From Caballeronia sp. INDeC2 (GTDB lineage Bacteria; Pseudomonadota; Gammaproteobacteria; Burkholderiales; Burkholderiaceae): 64,000 nucleotides of DNA. The translations under genes were made by a program, and so were the position numbers. How positions within the stretch are numbered: the first letter of the stretch is position 1; each line of letters opens with the position of its first letter. The stretch spans positions 124,340 through 188,339 of the forward strand of contig NZ_JALQDG010000049.1 of assembly GCF_023631325.1 (NCBI RefSeq), written 5' to 3'. This document shows positions 1 to 8,019 of this stretch, in pieces. The notes under the pieces are model-generated. The model made no database searches, was not told where the DNA came from, and was given only the letters and a program-made list of their open reading frames with translations.

Positions 1-2
1 AT

Positions 3-1322
3 GCAGTCATCGGAAACCCTCCGTACATTCGCTATCAGGATTTCTCGGGTGAGTCGCGTGTAAGAGCGCGCCAGGCTGCTCTTCGAGGCGGTGTATCGCT
101 GACCGGTCTCGCTTCTAGCTGGGCCGCATTCACAATTCACTCAGCGATGTTTTTAAAGCAGGGTGGCCGGCTCGGCCTCGTCCTTCCCGCTGAATTGCTG
201 TCGGTGAACTATGCGTCACCTGTGCGCCGATTCCTCTTCGATCGCTTTCGCGACGTACAGCTTGTTCTATTCGACGAGCAGGTCTTTCCCGAAGCCGAGG
301 CCGACGTTGTTTTGCTACTAGCTGACGGGTATCTCGAGGGCCCCGCTTCACACGCGACGATTCGGCAATCGAAGAACGCGGCAGATCTTGCGCTCCTCGG
401 TGAGGGACAAGTGTGGACGCCGAGTGATCCGGCGGGTAAGTGGACCGGTAGCTTGATCGACCCGAAGGCGACCGAATCGCTAGCTAAGCTCGTTGAGCGC
501 GGCGTCTTCACAAACCTGCAGACTTGGGGTGAGACGACGCTCGGGATCGTTACTGGAAACAATAAATACTTCACGCTCTCTCCCCAGCGCGCGAAGGAGC
601 TGGGCTTGCAACGCGGAGAGCTGCTTCGGCTTTCCCCACCCGGAAGTTCCCATTTGCGCCGGCTCGCACTTTCCACCGCAATGCTGAACAAACTCGGGCG
701 CGAAGGCCAGGCGACCTTGCTCTTTTATCCCGGTAATACTCCCTCGAAGGAAGCTGCCGCATACATCGCCGACGGTCACCGGACCGGCGTAGATACCGCC
801 TACAAGTGTCGCGTCCGCAAAACTTGGTATCGCGTGCCGCTCGTTCCTGCTGCAGACTTGCTGCTGACTTGCATGAATGCGGACACGCCACGGCTGACAT
901 CAAATGAGGCCGGAGCTCTCCACCTCAACTCTGTACATGGCGTCTTCTTCGACAAACAGTATCGAGAACTGGGACGGGAGCTCCTGCCACTCGCCAGCTT
1001 AAACTCCGTGACGCTGTTGCATGCTGAGATGGTTGGACGCGCCTATGGAGGAGGTATTCTCAAGATCGAGCCGAGGGAGGCGGATTCTTGGGCCATGCCT
1101 TCACCTGCTTCGATAATTAAGCATGCCAATGCGTTTCGGACAGTCAAACAGCAAGTCGCTGACTTGCTAGATCACGGCAAGCTCCTTGAGGCAGTCCAGG
1201 TAATCGATCAAATCGTTTTTGAGGGCAAGGACGGCTTGACCGCTCAACAAATAAAACATATCCGGCGTGCACGAGCCGAGCTCGCAGACCGCCGCACAGT
1301 GAGGTCAGCTAGTGGCCGTTAA
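3..1322 (+). CDS. N6-adenine DNA methyltransferase, C-terminal part (5' end outside window)
   Basis: The reading frame is open from the left edge. It carries the catalytic NPPY motif of N6-adenine methyltransferases at positions 15-26, within IGNPPYIRYQDF, followed by GGRLGLVLPAELL, typical of Eco57I/type IIG-like class I methylases. The methyltransferase would transfer a methyl group from SAM to adenine in a recognition site. About 439 residues are visible. The part after the NPPY region is probably the target-recognition domain (for example TLGIVTGNNKYF). A Met at 147 is internal to the domain and is unlikely to be the start. The SAM-binding FxGxG motif must lie upstream of the window. The gene overlaps the next one by 11 bp, which suggests a translationally coupled restriction-modification pair. 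The family call is fairly sure; the subtype is not. Confidence 0.75.
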   Translation, partial: AVIGNPPYIRYQDFSGESRVRARQAALRGGVSLTGLASSWAAFTIHSAMFLKQGGRLGLVLPAELLSVNYASPVRRFLFDRFRDVQLVLFDEQVFPEAEADVVLLLADGYLEGPASHATIRQSKNAADLALLGEGQVWTPSDPAGKWTGSLIDPKATESLAKLVERGVFTNLQTWGETTLGIVTGNNKYFTLSPQRAKELGLQRGELLRLSPPGSSHLRRLALSTAMLNKLGREGQATLLFYPGNTPSKEAAAYIADGHRTGVDTAYKCRVRKTWYRVPLVPAADLLLTCMNADTPRLTSNEAGALHLNSVHGVFFDKQYRELGRELLPLASLNSVTLLHAEMVGRAYGGGILKIEPREADSWAMPSPASIIKHANAFRTVKQQVADLLDHGKLLEAVQVIDQIVFEGKDGLTAQQIKHIRRARAELADRRTVRSASGR

Positions 1323-2334
1323 GCAATCTTTGAAAGCGAAAGCCTGGGTGGTTTTTGATCGCATCGTTGCTGTCGCAGCGCCCGGTGGCACGCATAGCAA
1401 CCCGTGGGTCATCAACAATGAAGGGCAACTGTGCTTCGAACCGGACTACGATACGCTCGCTAAATTGCTAGGCGTTCCTCTTTTTCTGAAAGCGGAGACT
1501 CAATCTGGGGTACCGGCTCTCGCGCTCGACGTATGGCTGAGCTATGAGTTGCGGAGGGCGGGTTTCACGAACGACGAGGTTTGGCCGCGACCAGTTCACC
1601 CGCGGATTCTTCCAGCGCCCGTGGCTTCCTTGCTCGCTTCGCTGCCTCGTAGCCTACGCGATCCGCTGGCAGATCGCGTGAGCACGCAGGCATCGATCGC
1701 GGGCGTGACTGCGTCCAGCGCATCGATTCTTGGAAAGAATTATCTCAAGCAGGTCGATGTCATAATTACTGATTGGGCCACCGGTCCTGAGTTATTGATA
1801 TCGACAAAGCGCATGGACTCCTCGTACGGTAAGAACGCGCCGAATCGCATCGAGGAGTCGTATGGCGACGCGAAGAACCTGCGACTGCGTCATCCGCTGG
1901 CTGCGTTGGGGTTCGTCTTCGGACTTCGCTCCGACATCCTCCAAAAAGAGCCGGCTACGGCGGAGTGGTTGTTCGACCTGTTGGCAAAGCTCGGGCGTGA
2001 AGACGACGCCTACCACGCGACGTGTCTCGTTCTGATGGAATATTCAGATGCCGCCGCGCTGCCCGACACTGGAGAAGAACCGCCACCTGTAGGAGTGCCG
2101 GAGCCTGGACCGGAGCCGGAGAAAGAGGAGGACGCGCCCGCGCCGACGCAGGTATCGGAAGCCGATCGACAAATTGCCCAACTTCCCAGAGTGACGATTC
2201 TGGAAGGCAACACACCTGACGATCTTGCTCCGAGCCGCTTCCTCGCGGCTATGGTCACAAGAGTCCTCGCGGCCACACCGGTCAATATGCATAGAGATGC
2301 GCGGCACCGTCGGGCTTCACCAAGGCCATCTTAG
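1312..2334 (+). CDS. Possible restriction endonuclease partner of the methylase
   Basis: A 340-residue protein with a GTG start, overlapping the methylase stop by 11 bp. I do not recognise a firm family. Around residues 148-167 the segment DVIITDWATGPELLISTKRM could be a PD-(D/E)XK-like core (D, then a short spacer, then E/S-x-K), followed by a conserved-looking block (NRIEESYGDAKNLRLRHPLAALGFVFGLRS). Residues 248-275 form a Pro/Glu-rich linker, and the C-terminal tail is basic. Coupling to an adenine methylase is the main reason to infer a nuclease. Other possibilities are a specificity or accessory protein of a type IIG-like or phage-defence system. Confidence 0.5.
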   Translation: MAVKQSLKAKAWVVFDRIVAVAAPGGTHSNPWVINNEGQLCFEPDYDTLAKLLGVPLFLKAETQSGVPALALDVWLSYELRRAGFTNDEVWPRPVHPRILPAPVASLLASLPRSLRDPLADRVSTQASIAGVTASSASILGKNYLKQVDVIITDWATGPELLISTKRMDSSYGKNAPNRIEESYGDAKNLRLRHPLAALGFVFGLRSDILQKEPATAEWLFDLLAKLGREDDAYHATCLVLMEYSDAAALPDTGEEPPPVGVPEPGPEPEKEEDAPAPTQVSEADRQIAQLPRVTILEGNTPDDLAPSRFLAAMVTRVLAATPVNMHRDARHRRASPRPS

Positions 2335-2489
2335 CTTTTAGCGTAACGGTGACCTGCGATGCCAAGCTACCGGCATGGTGATTCGCTCCTCCTTATGTCG
2401 CTGGTTGTCGCGACCGCTTTTTTGCGTGCGATATTAGCGGCGATTTGCCAGAAAGCGCCACCGACCAACGACACAATTCGGGAGGGAAC

Positions 2490-2837
2490 GTGGGGAAGCG
2501 GGTCTTTCTTGGCGCAGTTCTGGTGGCATTGGCATCGACCGCGACGGCAGGCCAGCACCACATCGAAGTCTGGAATCCGCCCGAGGCGCGCAGCAACGTG
2601 CCCGGAGTAAACTCACAGCCTCATAAGTCGTTGGCGGGCCGGCACGCGCGTATGAAGGCATTGCCGCGCAGCAACGTCAAGCATGGCGTGCGAGCGGCAG
2701 CCACTGGTTGGTTCCCGAGGGCAGCAGGACGGCCGCACTCGCGACCAACGTTCAACGATATACCTCGTCAAATCACGCCCGAGGGGAACATTCTCCGTGT
2801 CAGCGATAGTTCGGGTTCGGCCGCGCCGCAACGCTAG
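2490..2837 (+). CDS. Small secreted protein of unknown function
   Basis: Translation from the GTG at 2490 gives a clean signal peptide (GKRVFLGAVLVALASTATA, then cleavage before GQHH) and a 115-residue product. A GGGAGG ribosome-binding site lies 4 bases upstream; an in-frame ATG at 2445 would bury the signal sequence and is rejected. The mature part is basic and low in complexity, and ends with NDIPRQITPEGNILRV, a type of ending I associate with small exported Burkholderia proteins of unknown role. The middle part is poorly structured and may contain compensating frame errors, so the gene could be decaying. No function is proposed. Confidence 0.4.
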   Translation: MGKRVFLGAVLVALASTATAGQHHIEVWNPPEARSNVPGVNSQPHKSLAGRHARMKALPRSNVKHGVRAAATGWFPRAAGRPHSRPTFNDIPRQITPEGNILRVSDSSGSAAPQR

Positions 2838-3189
2838 CCCGAGTCGTATGCCGGGCCGCGTCGGGGGAGATAACGCCTTGTTGCGCCGACGTCATTACCT
2901 CCGAGTCGGACGGCGTCGAACGATCCGTGCGTGGAACGAGGTGCTCAACTACGTGCGCAAAGCCGCGAAGTCCATTCGGTGCAGCGAGAGGTCTTGACGG
3001 GTTCATGTTTTCGGGTCGGGTCGAGAGGCGTTTCTCCGGTTCGGAGGGCTTTTATCCGTCAGTGTAGCGCGTCGTGTTGATCCTACTTAACGAAGTGCGA
3101 CCGTCCCCGAGACGGTCGAGCAGGCCGCAGCGAAACGCGCGCGTATCAGGATCCGATCGAGGTACTTTGGCCGCGGTTGCAGGACATGG
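2838..3189. other. Intergenic, no supported gene
   Basis: Short open frames exist on both strands but none has a recognisable protein or a convincing ribosome-binding site. The stretch lies between the small secreted protein and the truncated IS21 end and is probably insertion-sequence scar. Confidence 0.4.
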
Positions 3190-3632
3190 TTGATGCCGCG
3201 ACCAGCACAACGTCATCACGAAGAACCACGTCTTGTGGACCTCGCCGGTGTGTGCATCGGTGATGGTCGGACCTGCGCCGAAATCAACTTGCGCGGCTTC
3301 TGCAGGTTTGAACTCCAGCCGCATCGCTACATCTGGCGTGAGCTCCGCCTTCAATTCATGAAGTAGCCTATATACGGATGAGTAGCTTCCCTCGTAGCCG
3401 TGGTTGCGCAGCAGCGCGCTGTGAATCGTCGCGCCGGGGACGCCCGCGTCGTGCCACTGGGCAATCTGTTCGCGCCACGGTTCGGCCGACGAGATACGGC
3501 TCGCGGGCAGGAAATCCTTGCGGCTGAACGCTGTAGCAAGCTGCGCGTCATCCGGCAGAGCCTTGTCCGGAGAAAGCCACCCGCGCGCTCGGTTGCGGTC
3601 TCCCGCACAGCCGCCAGCTTCTTACGGCCCAT
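3190..3632 (-). pseudogene. istA: Truncated IS21-family transposase (IstA N-terminal part)
   Basis: Reading leftwards, the frame encodes WLSPDKALPDDAQ, then REQIAQWHDAGVPGATIHS, SYSSVYRLLHELKAE and QVDFGAG, and ends at LCWSRHQ. This matches the region before and at the start of the catalytic core of IS21 IstA. Homology stops at about 3190, where the core should continue for some 300 residues, so most of the DDE domain is missing. The likely ATG is at 3632 (MGRKKLAAVRETATER) in a different frame from the main body, so a small indel near 3575 has also shifted the frame. No IstB follows. The gene cannot make an active transposase. Confidence 0.75.
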
Positions 3633-3639
3633 GACTTGT

Positions 3640-3709
3640 GGCGCCTAAACGCCGAAAAGTCCCCGGCGCCTTTATGCCGAAAACGGTTTGGCTCCTTAAC
3701 GGCGAAGGT
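3640..3709 (-). repeat. Three IS21 terminal repeats, 25-bp period
   Basis: Three related units start at 3640, 3665 and 3690 (plus strand): GGCGCCTAAACGCCGAAAAG, GGCGCCTTTATGCCGAAAAC and GGCTCCTTAACGGCGAAGG. The exact 25-bp spacing and the position just upstream of istA fit the multiple transposase-binding sites of IS21 ends. Confidence 0.65.
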
Positions 3710-3978
3710 TCACACCTGCTGTTGAGGGACGAAACATCAACATGGTATTTCCCATGCTCTCGTGGTGCCGCAAGCGTTCGGTCGCACGCAGCGATAGCGT
3801 CTAGGCGCACATTTGCCTACTCCGCTCTCGGTGGGTTCGGGCCGACAGCTCGAGCGTGGCGAAAGCCGCAGCCAGGTGATCGTCGCGCGACGAGTGCCGC
3901 TCATTCGGCTGCGTCGGCGCTGTTGCGCCTTGCATGTATATGGGGACAAACACTCTACATCCGGTATTTATTTTTTAC

Positions 3979-4008
3979 TTGAGACAGATCATAAAAACAA
4001 ATTATCAT
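3979..4008 (+). promoter_or_regulatory. Probable sigma-70 promoter of the peptide ABC operon
   Basis: TTGAGA (3979-3984) and TATCAT (4003-4008) are separated by 18 bp in a locally AT-rich stretch, about 65 bp before the first permease ATG at 4073. A GGAGAG ribosome-binding site follows at about 4060. The rest of the interval 3743-4072 shows nothing recognisable. Confidence 0.5.
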
Positions 4009-4072
4009 TCGCTCGTCCGGGGTTGAGAGCCCTGCATTTCGTACGGCTGTGTAACCTGCGGAGAGTGGCGAC

Positions 4073-4987
4073 ATGAAGAAATACTTCTTACGGTATGCGT
4101 TGCAGTTCGTCCCAGTGCTGTTGATCATCTCGTTGATCGTGTTTGCACTGGTCTATATGGCGGGGGATCCGGTCGCGCTGATGTTGCCGGATTCCGCGAC
4201 ACCCGCAGACATCGCCAATCTGCGCGAGTCGCTGGGACTCAATCGCCCGTTTCTTGTTCAGTTCTGGATCTTCCTCACGCATATTGGCAGCGGAAACTTC
4301 GGTACGTCGTTCCGCTACCACACCGATGCGATGTCGGTCGTGATGGGTAGGCTGCCGGCGTCGATCGAGTTGGGGCTGCTGGCCATGGCCATCGCGCTGA
4401 CGGTCTCCATCCCGCTTGGCATCTGGTCGGCGGTTCGCAAGAACAGCTCCATCGATGTACTCATCGCCGGTGCATCGGTTGCCGGTAAAGCCATGCCGCC
4501 TTTCTGGCTGGGATTGATGCTCATCCTTATTTTTGCGGTCACTCTGCCGATCTTCCCGGTATCAGGCAGTGGCGGCCTGAGGCACATGATCCTGCCTGCG
4601 ATCACGCTGGGTGGCGGAGCGGCTGCGGAAATTTCCCGTCTGGTGCGTTCGAACATGCTGGAAACACTTGGGCAGGACTACATCCGCACGGCACGCAGCA
4701 AGGGTCTTGGAAAATTCGCCATCATTTACCGGCATGCACTGAAGAACTGCCTAAATCCGGTCATTACGATTGTCACTGTTCAATTGCCCTTCTTGATTGG
4801 TGGCTCGCTTATCACCGAAACGGTATTTGCCTATCCGGGTGTGGGCCAACTCCTGGTCCAGGCCGTTAATGCCCGCGATATGTCGGTTGTTCAGGCTGGT
4901 GTCTTTGTGATCGCACTGATCGTGATTTTCATGAACATGCTCGGCGATGTGCTCTATCGCCTGGTCGATCATCGGATCAAATACTGA
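4073..4987 (+). CDS. Peptide-type ABC transporter permease 1 (DppB/GsiC family)
   Basis: A 304-residue inner-membrane permease of the oligopeptide/nickel class. It has an N-terminal TM segment (residues 7-30), a periplasmic region with SLGLNRPF, then about five further membrane segments. The cytoplasmic EAA loop (GQDYIRTARSKGLG, about residues 200-213) that docks on the ATPase is intact. The length is normal for the family. It is the first gene of an operon with a second permease, two ATPases, a binding protein and an amidohydrolase. The substrate cannot be read from the permease; the neighbouring carbamoylase suggests a small N-acyl or N-carbamoyl amino acid or ureide. The ATG has a GGAG site 9 bases upstream. 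Confidence 0.9.
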   Translation: MKKYFLRYALQFVPVLLIISLIVFALVYMAGDPVALMLPDSATPADIANLRESLGLNRPFLVQFWIFLTHIGSGNFGTSFRYHTDAMSVVMGRLPASIELGLLAMAIALTVSIPLGIWSAVRKNSSIDVLIAGASVAGKAMPPFWLGLMLILIFAVTLPIFPVSGSGGLRHMILPAITLGGGAAAEISRLVRSNMLETLGQDYIRTARSKGLGKFAIIYRHALKNCLNPVITIVTVQLPFLIGGSLITETVFAYPGVGQLLVQAVNARDMSVVQAGVFVIALIVIFMNMLGDVLYRLVDHRIKY

Positions 4988-5004
4988 GAAGCGGGGAGAC
5001 TGCA

Positions 5005-5949
5005 ATGAATCATAGTGAGGGGAGCGCCATGAATGGCGGGCCATCTAATATGGTGACCGACTCGGCCCGGAACCTGACCAGACGCGAGCGAAGACGGTCG
5101 ACTCGGTGGTTGAATTCCCTATATCACAGCAAGACGGGAATGACGGGCCTATTAGTTGTCGTCCTGATTATTCTGGTGGCAATCTTCGCACCATGGATCG
5201 CACCCTGCGATCCGACCAGAATCGATCTGACGGACATGTTAACACCGCCTGCGTGGCTTCCGGACGGGACGATGAAGCACATTCTAGGAACAGACAGCCT
5301 CGGACGCGATGTGCTCAGCCGCATTATTTATGGTTCGCGCGTGTCGCTGTTGGTGGGGATCTGCGCAGTATTGGTGTCGGGATTTATCGGCACGATACTG
5401 GGGGTAATTGCCGGCTTCTATGGCGGCTGGTTCGGCACGGCGATCATGCGTGTGACGGACGCCTTTCTGGCCTTGCCATCGATGTTGATCATGCTCGTAA
5501 TCATCGGTGTATTTGGGCCCAGCCTGACGACACTCATCTTCGTGATGGGTTGTACAAAATGGGTTGCTTATACCCGACTCATGCGAGGTGAAGTGCTGAG
5601 CCTGAAGGAACGCGATTTCGTCCGGGCCGCTTATTCCATCGGCACGCGTAATCACACAATCATGCTGCGTCATCTCCTACCCAACGTATTTTCGACGCTG
5701 ATCGTCATTTCGACGCTCAATGTCGGTACAGCCATCATTGCGGAATCCTCACTTAGTTTTCTGGGTCTTGGAATACAGCCCCCGGCGATTTCCTGGGGAT
5801 ATATGTTGAGCGAAGGGCAGGCATACCTGTCCACCAGCTGGTGGATCGCCACATTTCCTGGTGTGGCGATAACGGTGACCGCGATTGGAATTATTTTTCT
5901 GGGCGACTGGTTGCGCGATGTCATCGACCCACGTCAACAAGGACGTTAA
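5005..5949 (+). CDS. Peptide-type ABC transporter permease 2 (DppC family)
   Basis: A 314-residue partner permease. A hydrophilic N-terminal tail of about 45 residues precedes the first TM segment (GLLVVVLIILVAIFAPWIAP), followed by the DppC-type GTDSLGRDVLSRIIYGSR motif and five more TM segments. The EAA-type loop LMRGEVLSLKERDFVRAAY is intact. Two in-frame ATGs, at 5005 and 5029, each have a GGGGAG site; the longer is given. It lies 17 bp after permease 1. Both permeases form the heterodimeric channel of the importer. Confidence 0.9.
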   Translation: MNHSEGSAMNGGPSNMVTDSARNLTRRERRRSTRWLNSLYHSKTGMTGLLVVVLIILVAIFAPWIAPCDPTRIDLTDMLTPPAWLPDGTMKHILGTDSLGRDVLSRIIYGSRVSLLVGICAVLVSGFIGTILGVIAGFYGGWFGTAIMRVTDAFLALPSMLIMLVIIGVFGPSLTTLIFVMGCTKWVAYTRLMRGEVLSLKERDFVRAAYSIGTRNHTIMLRHLLPNVFSTLIVISTLNVGTAIIAESSLSFLGLGIQPPAISWGYMLSEGQAYLSTSWWIATFPGVAITVTAIGIIFLGDWLRDVIDPRQQGR

Positions 5950-5951
5950 TC

Positions 5952-6977
5952 ATGATGATCGATACAGAAGCACTGGCACCAGCGAATGAAGAAGCAGCGC
6001 TGCTCGACGTTCGTCATATCAGAACCTGTTTTCGGACTTCGCAAGGCACTATCTTCCCCGTTGACGATGTGTCGTTCTCCCTGAATCGCGGCGAAGTGGT
6101 GGCGATCGTTGGAGAGTCTGGGTGCGGCAAAAGCATCACTGCGTTTTCGGTGATGGGACTGGTCCGTGATCCGGGCCGCGTGGCACAAGGTGAAATTCTG
6201 TTCGAGGGCCACGATCTCACGCGCATGTCGCCCGATGAAATGCGGGAGATACAGGGCAATCAAATCTCGATGATTTTCCAGGAACCGCTGACATCTCTCA
6301 ACCCTTTGTTGACGAGCGGTTACCAGATCGACGAATCGCTGCGACTGCACAAACATCTAGGCAGGAAGCAAGCCAGGGAGCAGAGCATTGAAATGCTCAG
6401 GAAAGTTGGGATGCCGCGGCCGGAGGCCGTACATGCTGCCTATCCACACGAACTGAGCGGAGGCATGCGTCAGCGCGTCATGATAGCCATGGCATTGTCA
6501 TGCGCACCCAAGCTGCTGATTGCAGACGAACCCACCACGGCGCTCGATGTCACCATCCAGGCGCAGATACTCAAGCTGATGCAGGACCTGCGTAGCGAGT
6601 TTGGTACCACCATCGTTCTGATCACGCACGACCTTGGCGTCGTAGCGGAAATGGCTGACCGCGTGATCGTGATGTACGCGGGACAGGTGGTGGAGCAGGG
6701 AGATGTATATACCCTGTTCAAAGACCCCAAGCATCCGTACACCCAGGGGCTACTGAACAGCACGCCGAAGATTCACGAGATACGTGATTCTCTGCAATCG
6801 ATTCGAGGCACGGTGCCGACACCCGTAGACATGCCTAAGGGGTGCCGTTTCAGTCCCCGATGCCCATACGTTTCCGACCAGTGCAGGAACGAAGCGCCGG
6901 CTTTACGGACATTGGGCGCTCCCTACCAGGTGCGGTGCTGGCTGCATGATGACAATAAAGGAGACTCTGCCGAATGA
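5952..6977 (+). CDS. Peptide-type ABC transporter ATP-binding protein (DppD family)
   Basis: A 341-residue ATPase. It has Walker A GESGCGKS (residues 54-61), Q-loop FQEPLTSLNP, signature LSGGMRQR, Walker B LLIADEPTTALD and the H-loop THDLGVVAEM. The C-terminal oligopeptide-transporter extension contains GCRFSPRCPYVSDQC, a cysteine motif typical of this class that often binds an Fe-S cluster. The frame is open further upstream to 5841, but that overlaps permease 2, so the ATG at 5952, two bases after the permease stop, is chosen. The stop overlaps the next start (ATGA). Confidence 0.92.
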   Translation: MMIDTEALAPANEEAALLDVRHIRTCFRTSQGTIFPVDDVSFSLNRGEVVAIVGESGCGKSITAFSVMGLVRDPGRVAQGEILFEGHDLTRMSPDEMREIQGNQISMIFQEPLTSLNPLLTSGYQIDESLRLHKHLGRKQAREQSIEMLRKVGMPRPEAVHAAYPHELSGGMRQRVMIAMALSCAPKLLIADEPTTALDVTIQAQILKLMQDLRSEFGTTIVLITHDLGVVAEMADRVIVMYAGQVVEQGDVYTLFKDPKHPYTQGLLNSTPKIHEIRDSLQSIRGTVPTPVDMPKGCRFSPRCPYVSDQCRNEAPALRTLGAPYQVRCWLHDDNKGDSAE

Positions 6978-7993
6978 ACGCTGATCCAGGCATCCCCGTG
7001 CTGGAATTGAAGGGGCTTAAGAAACATTTTGATCTATCGGGAAAGTGGTATTCCGGCGAACGCAAGTATTTGAAGGCAGTCGACGGGATCGATCTCAAGG
7101 TGTTCAGCGGCGAAACGCTGGGTATCGTAGGCGAGTCGGGTTGCGGAAAGTCTACCACCGGAAATGTCATGTTGCGGCTCCTCGAGCCGACAGAAGGCGA
7201 TATTCTGTTTGAGGGCGAAAACATCGCCAGCCTCTCGGTGCGCGAACTGAGAAAGCGGCGCAAGGATTTTCAGATGATATTTCAAGATCCTTTTTCGTCG
7301 CTCAACCCGCGCATGCGCGTGATGGACCTCATCGCGGAGCCATTGCGCTCGCACAACATCCTGTCGGGTGATCAACTGCGCCGGCGCGTGACCGAGTTGA
7401 TGGACAACGTGGGCCTCAGCTCGTCATTCATCACCCGATATCCTCACGAATTCAGCGGCGGGCAGAGACAGCGTATCGGCATTGCGCGCGCATTGGCGCT
7501 GCAACCGAAACTCATCGTGTGCGATGAGGTGGTCTCCGCGTTAGACGTGTCGATTCAGGCCCAGATACTCAACCTGCTGGCGCGTCTCCAGAGGGAATTC
7601 AACCTCACCTACATCTTTATTTCGCACGGGTTGCCGGCAGTCAAGCACTTCAGCACCCGAGTGGCTGTGATGTATCTCGGCAAAATTGTCGAACTGGCGA
7701 AGAAGGAACAGCTCTTTCGCCATCCACGGCACCCTTATACCGAAGCGCTCCTTTCCGCGGTGCCGATTCCGGATCCTGCGGTCGCTCGCGACCGCAAGCG
7801 CATCGTCCTGGACGGTGACATCCCCAGTCCGGTCAACCTGCCCGCGGGATGCCGGTTCCACACCCGCTGTATGTATGCGCAAGAGAAGTGCCGTGTCGCG
7901 GAGCCTGTGCTGACTGAACAGCAGGACGGACACCAGGTGGCCTGTCATTTTCCGCTGGCGCAACCTGCCGGTCCCGTTGTCGTGACGGCTTGA
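6974..7993 (+). CDS. Peptide-type ABC transporter ATP-binding protein (DppF family)
   Basis: The second, 339-residue ATPase of the importer. It contains Walker A GESGCGKST, signature FSGGQRQR and Walker B LIVCDEVVSALD. The D-loop region reads VSALD, as is common in DppF. The C-terminal cysteine motif (GCRFHTRCMYAQEKC) is present. The switch His is in ISHGLPAVKHFS; the family usually has SHDL, so Asp is replaced by Gly here, which may be tolerated in an asymmetric ATPase pair. The start overlaps the DppD-like gene by 4 bp. Confidence 0.92.
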   Translation: MNADPGIPVLELKGLKKHFDLSGKWYSGERKYLKAVDGIDLKVFSGETLGIVGESGCGKSTTGNVMLRLLEPTEGDILFEGENIASLSVRELRKRRKDFQMIFQDPFSSLNPRMRVMDLIAEPLRSHNILSGDQLRRRVTELMDNVGLSSSFITRYPHEFSGGQRQRIGIARALALQPKLIVCDEVVSALDVSIQAQILNLLARLQREFNLTYIFISHGLPAVKHFSTRVAVMYLGKIVELAKKEQLFRHPRHPYTEALLSAVPIPDPAVARDRKRIVLDGDIPSPVNLPAGCRFHTRCMYAQEKCRVAEPVLTEQQDGHQVACHFPLAQPAGPVVVTA

Positions 7994-8019
7994 AAACCTA
8001 CATGGTGAGGAAATCCAGA

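Larger units (their letters stand above)
3190..3742 (-). mobile_element. IS21-family left-end remnant
   Basis: The remnant comprises the truncated istA plus its upstream terminal region. IS21 elements carry several short repeated transposase-binding sites inside each end, and three are visible here. The outer tip is probably near 3742, where the minus strand reads TGTTGATGTTT. The right part of the element (rest of istA, istB, right end) is absent. Confidence 0.6.

Noticed and set aside
5841..5951. Upstream extension of the first ABC ATPase
   Set aside because: It overlaps the permease 2 gene and lacks family similarity; ATG 5952 is the expected start.
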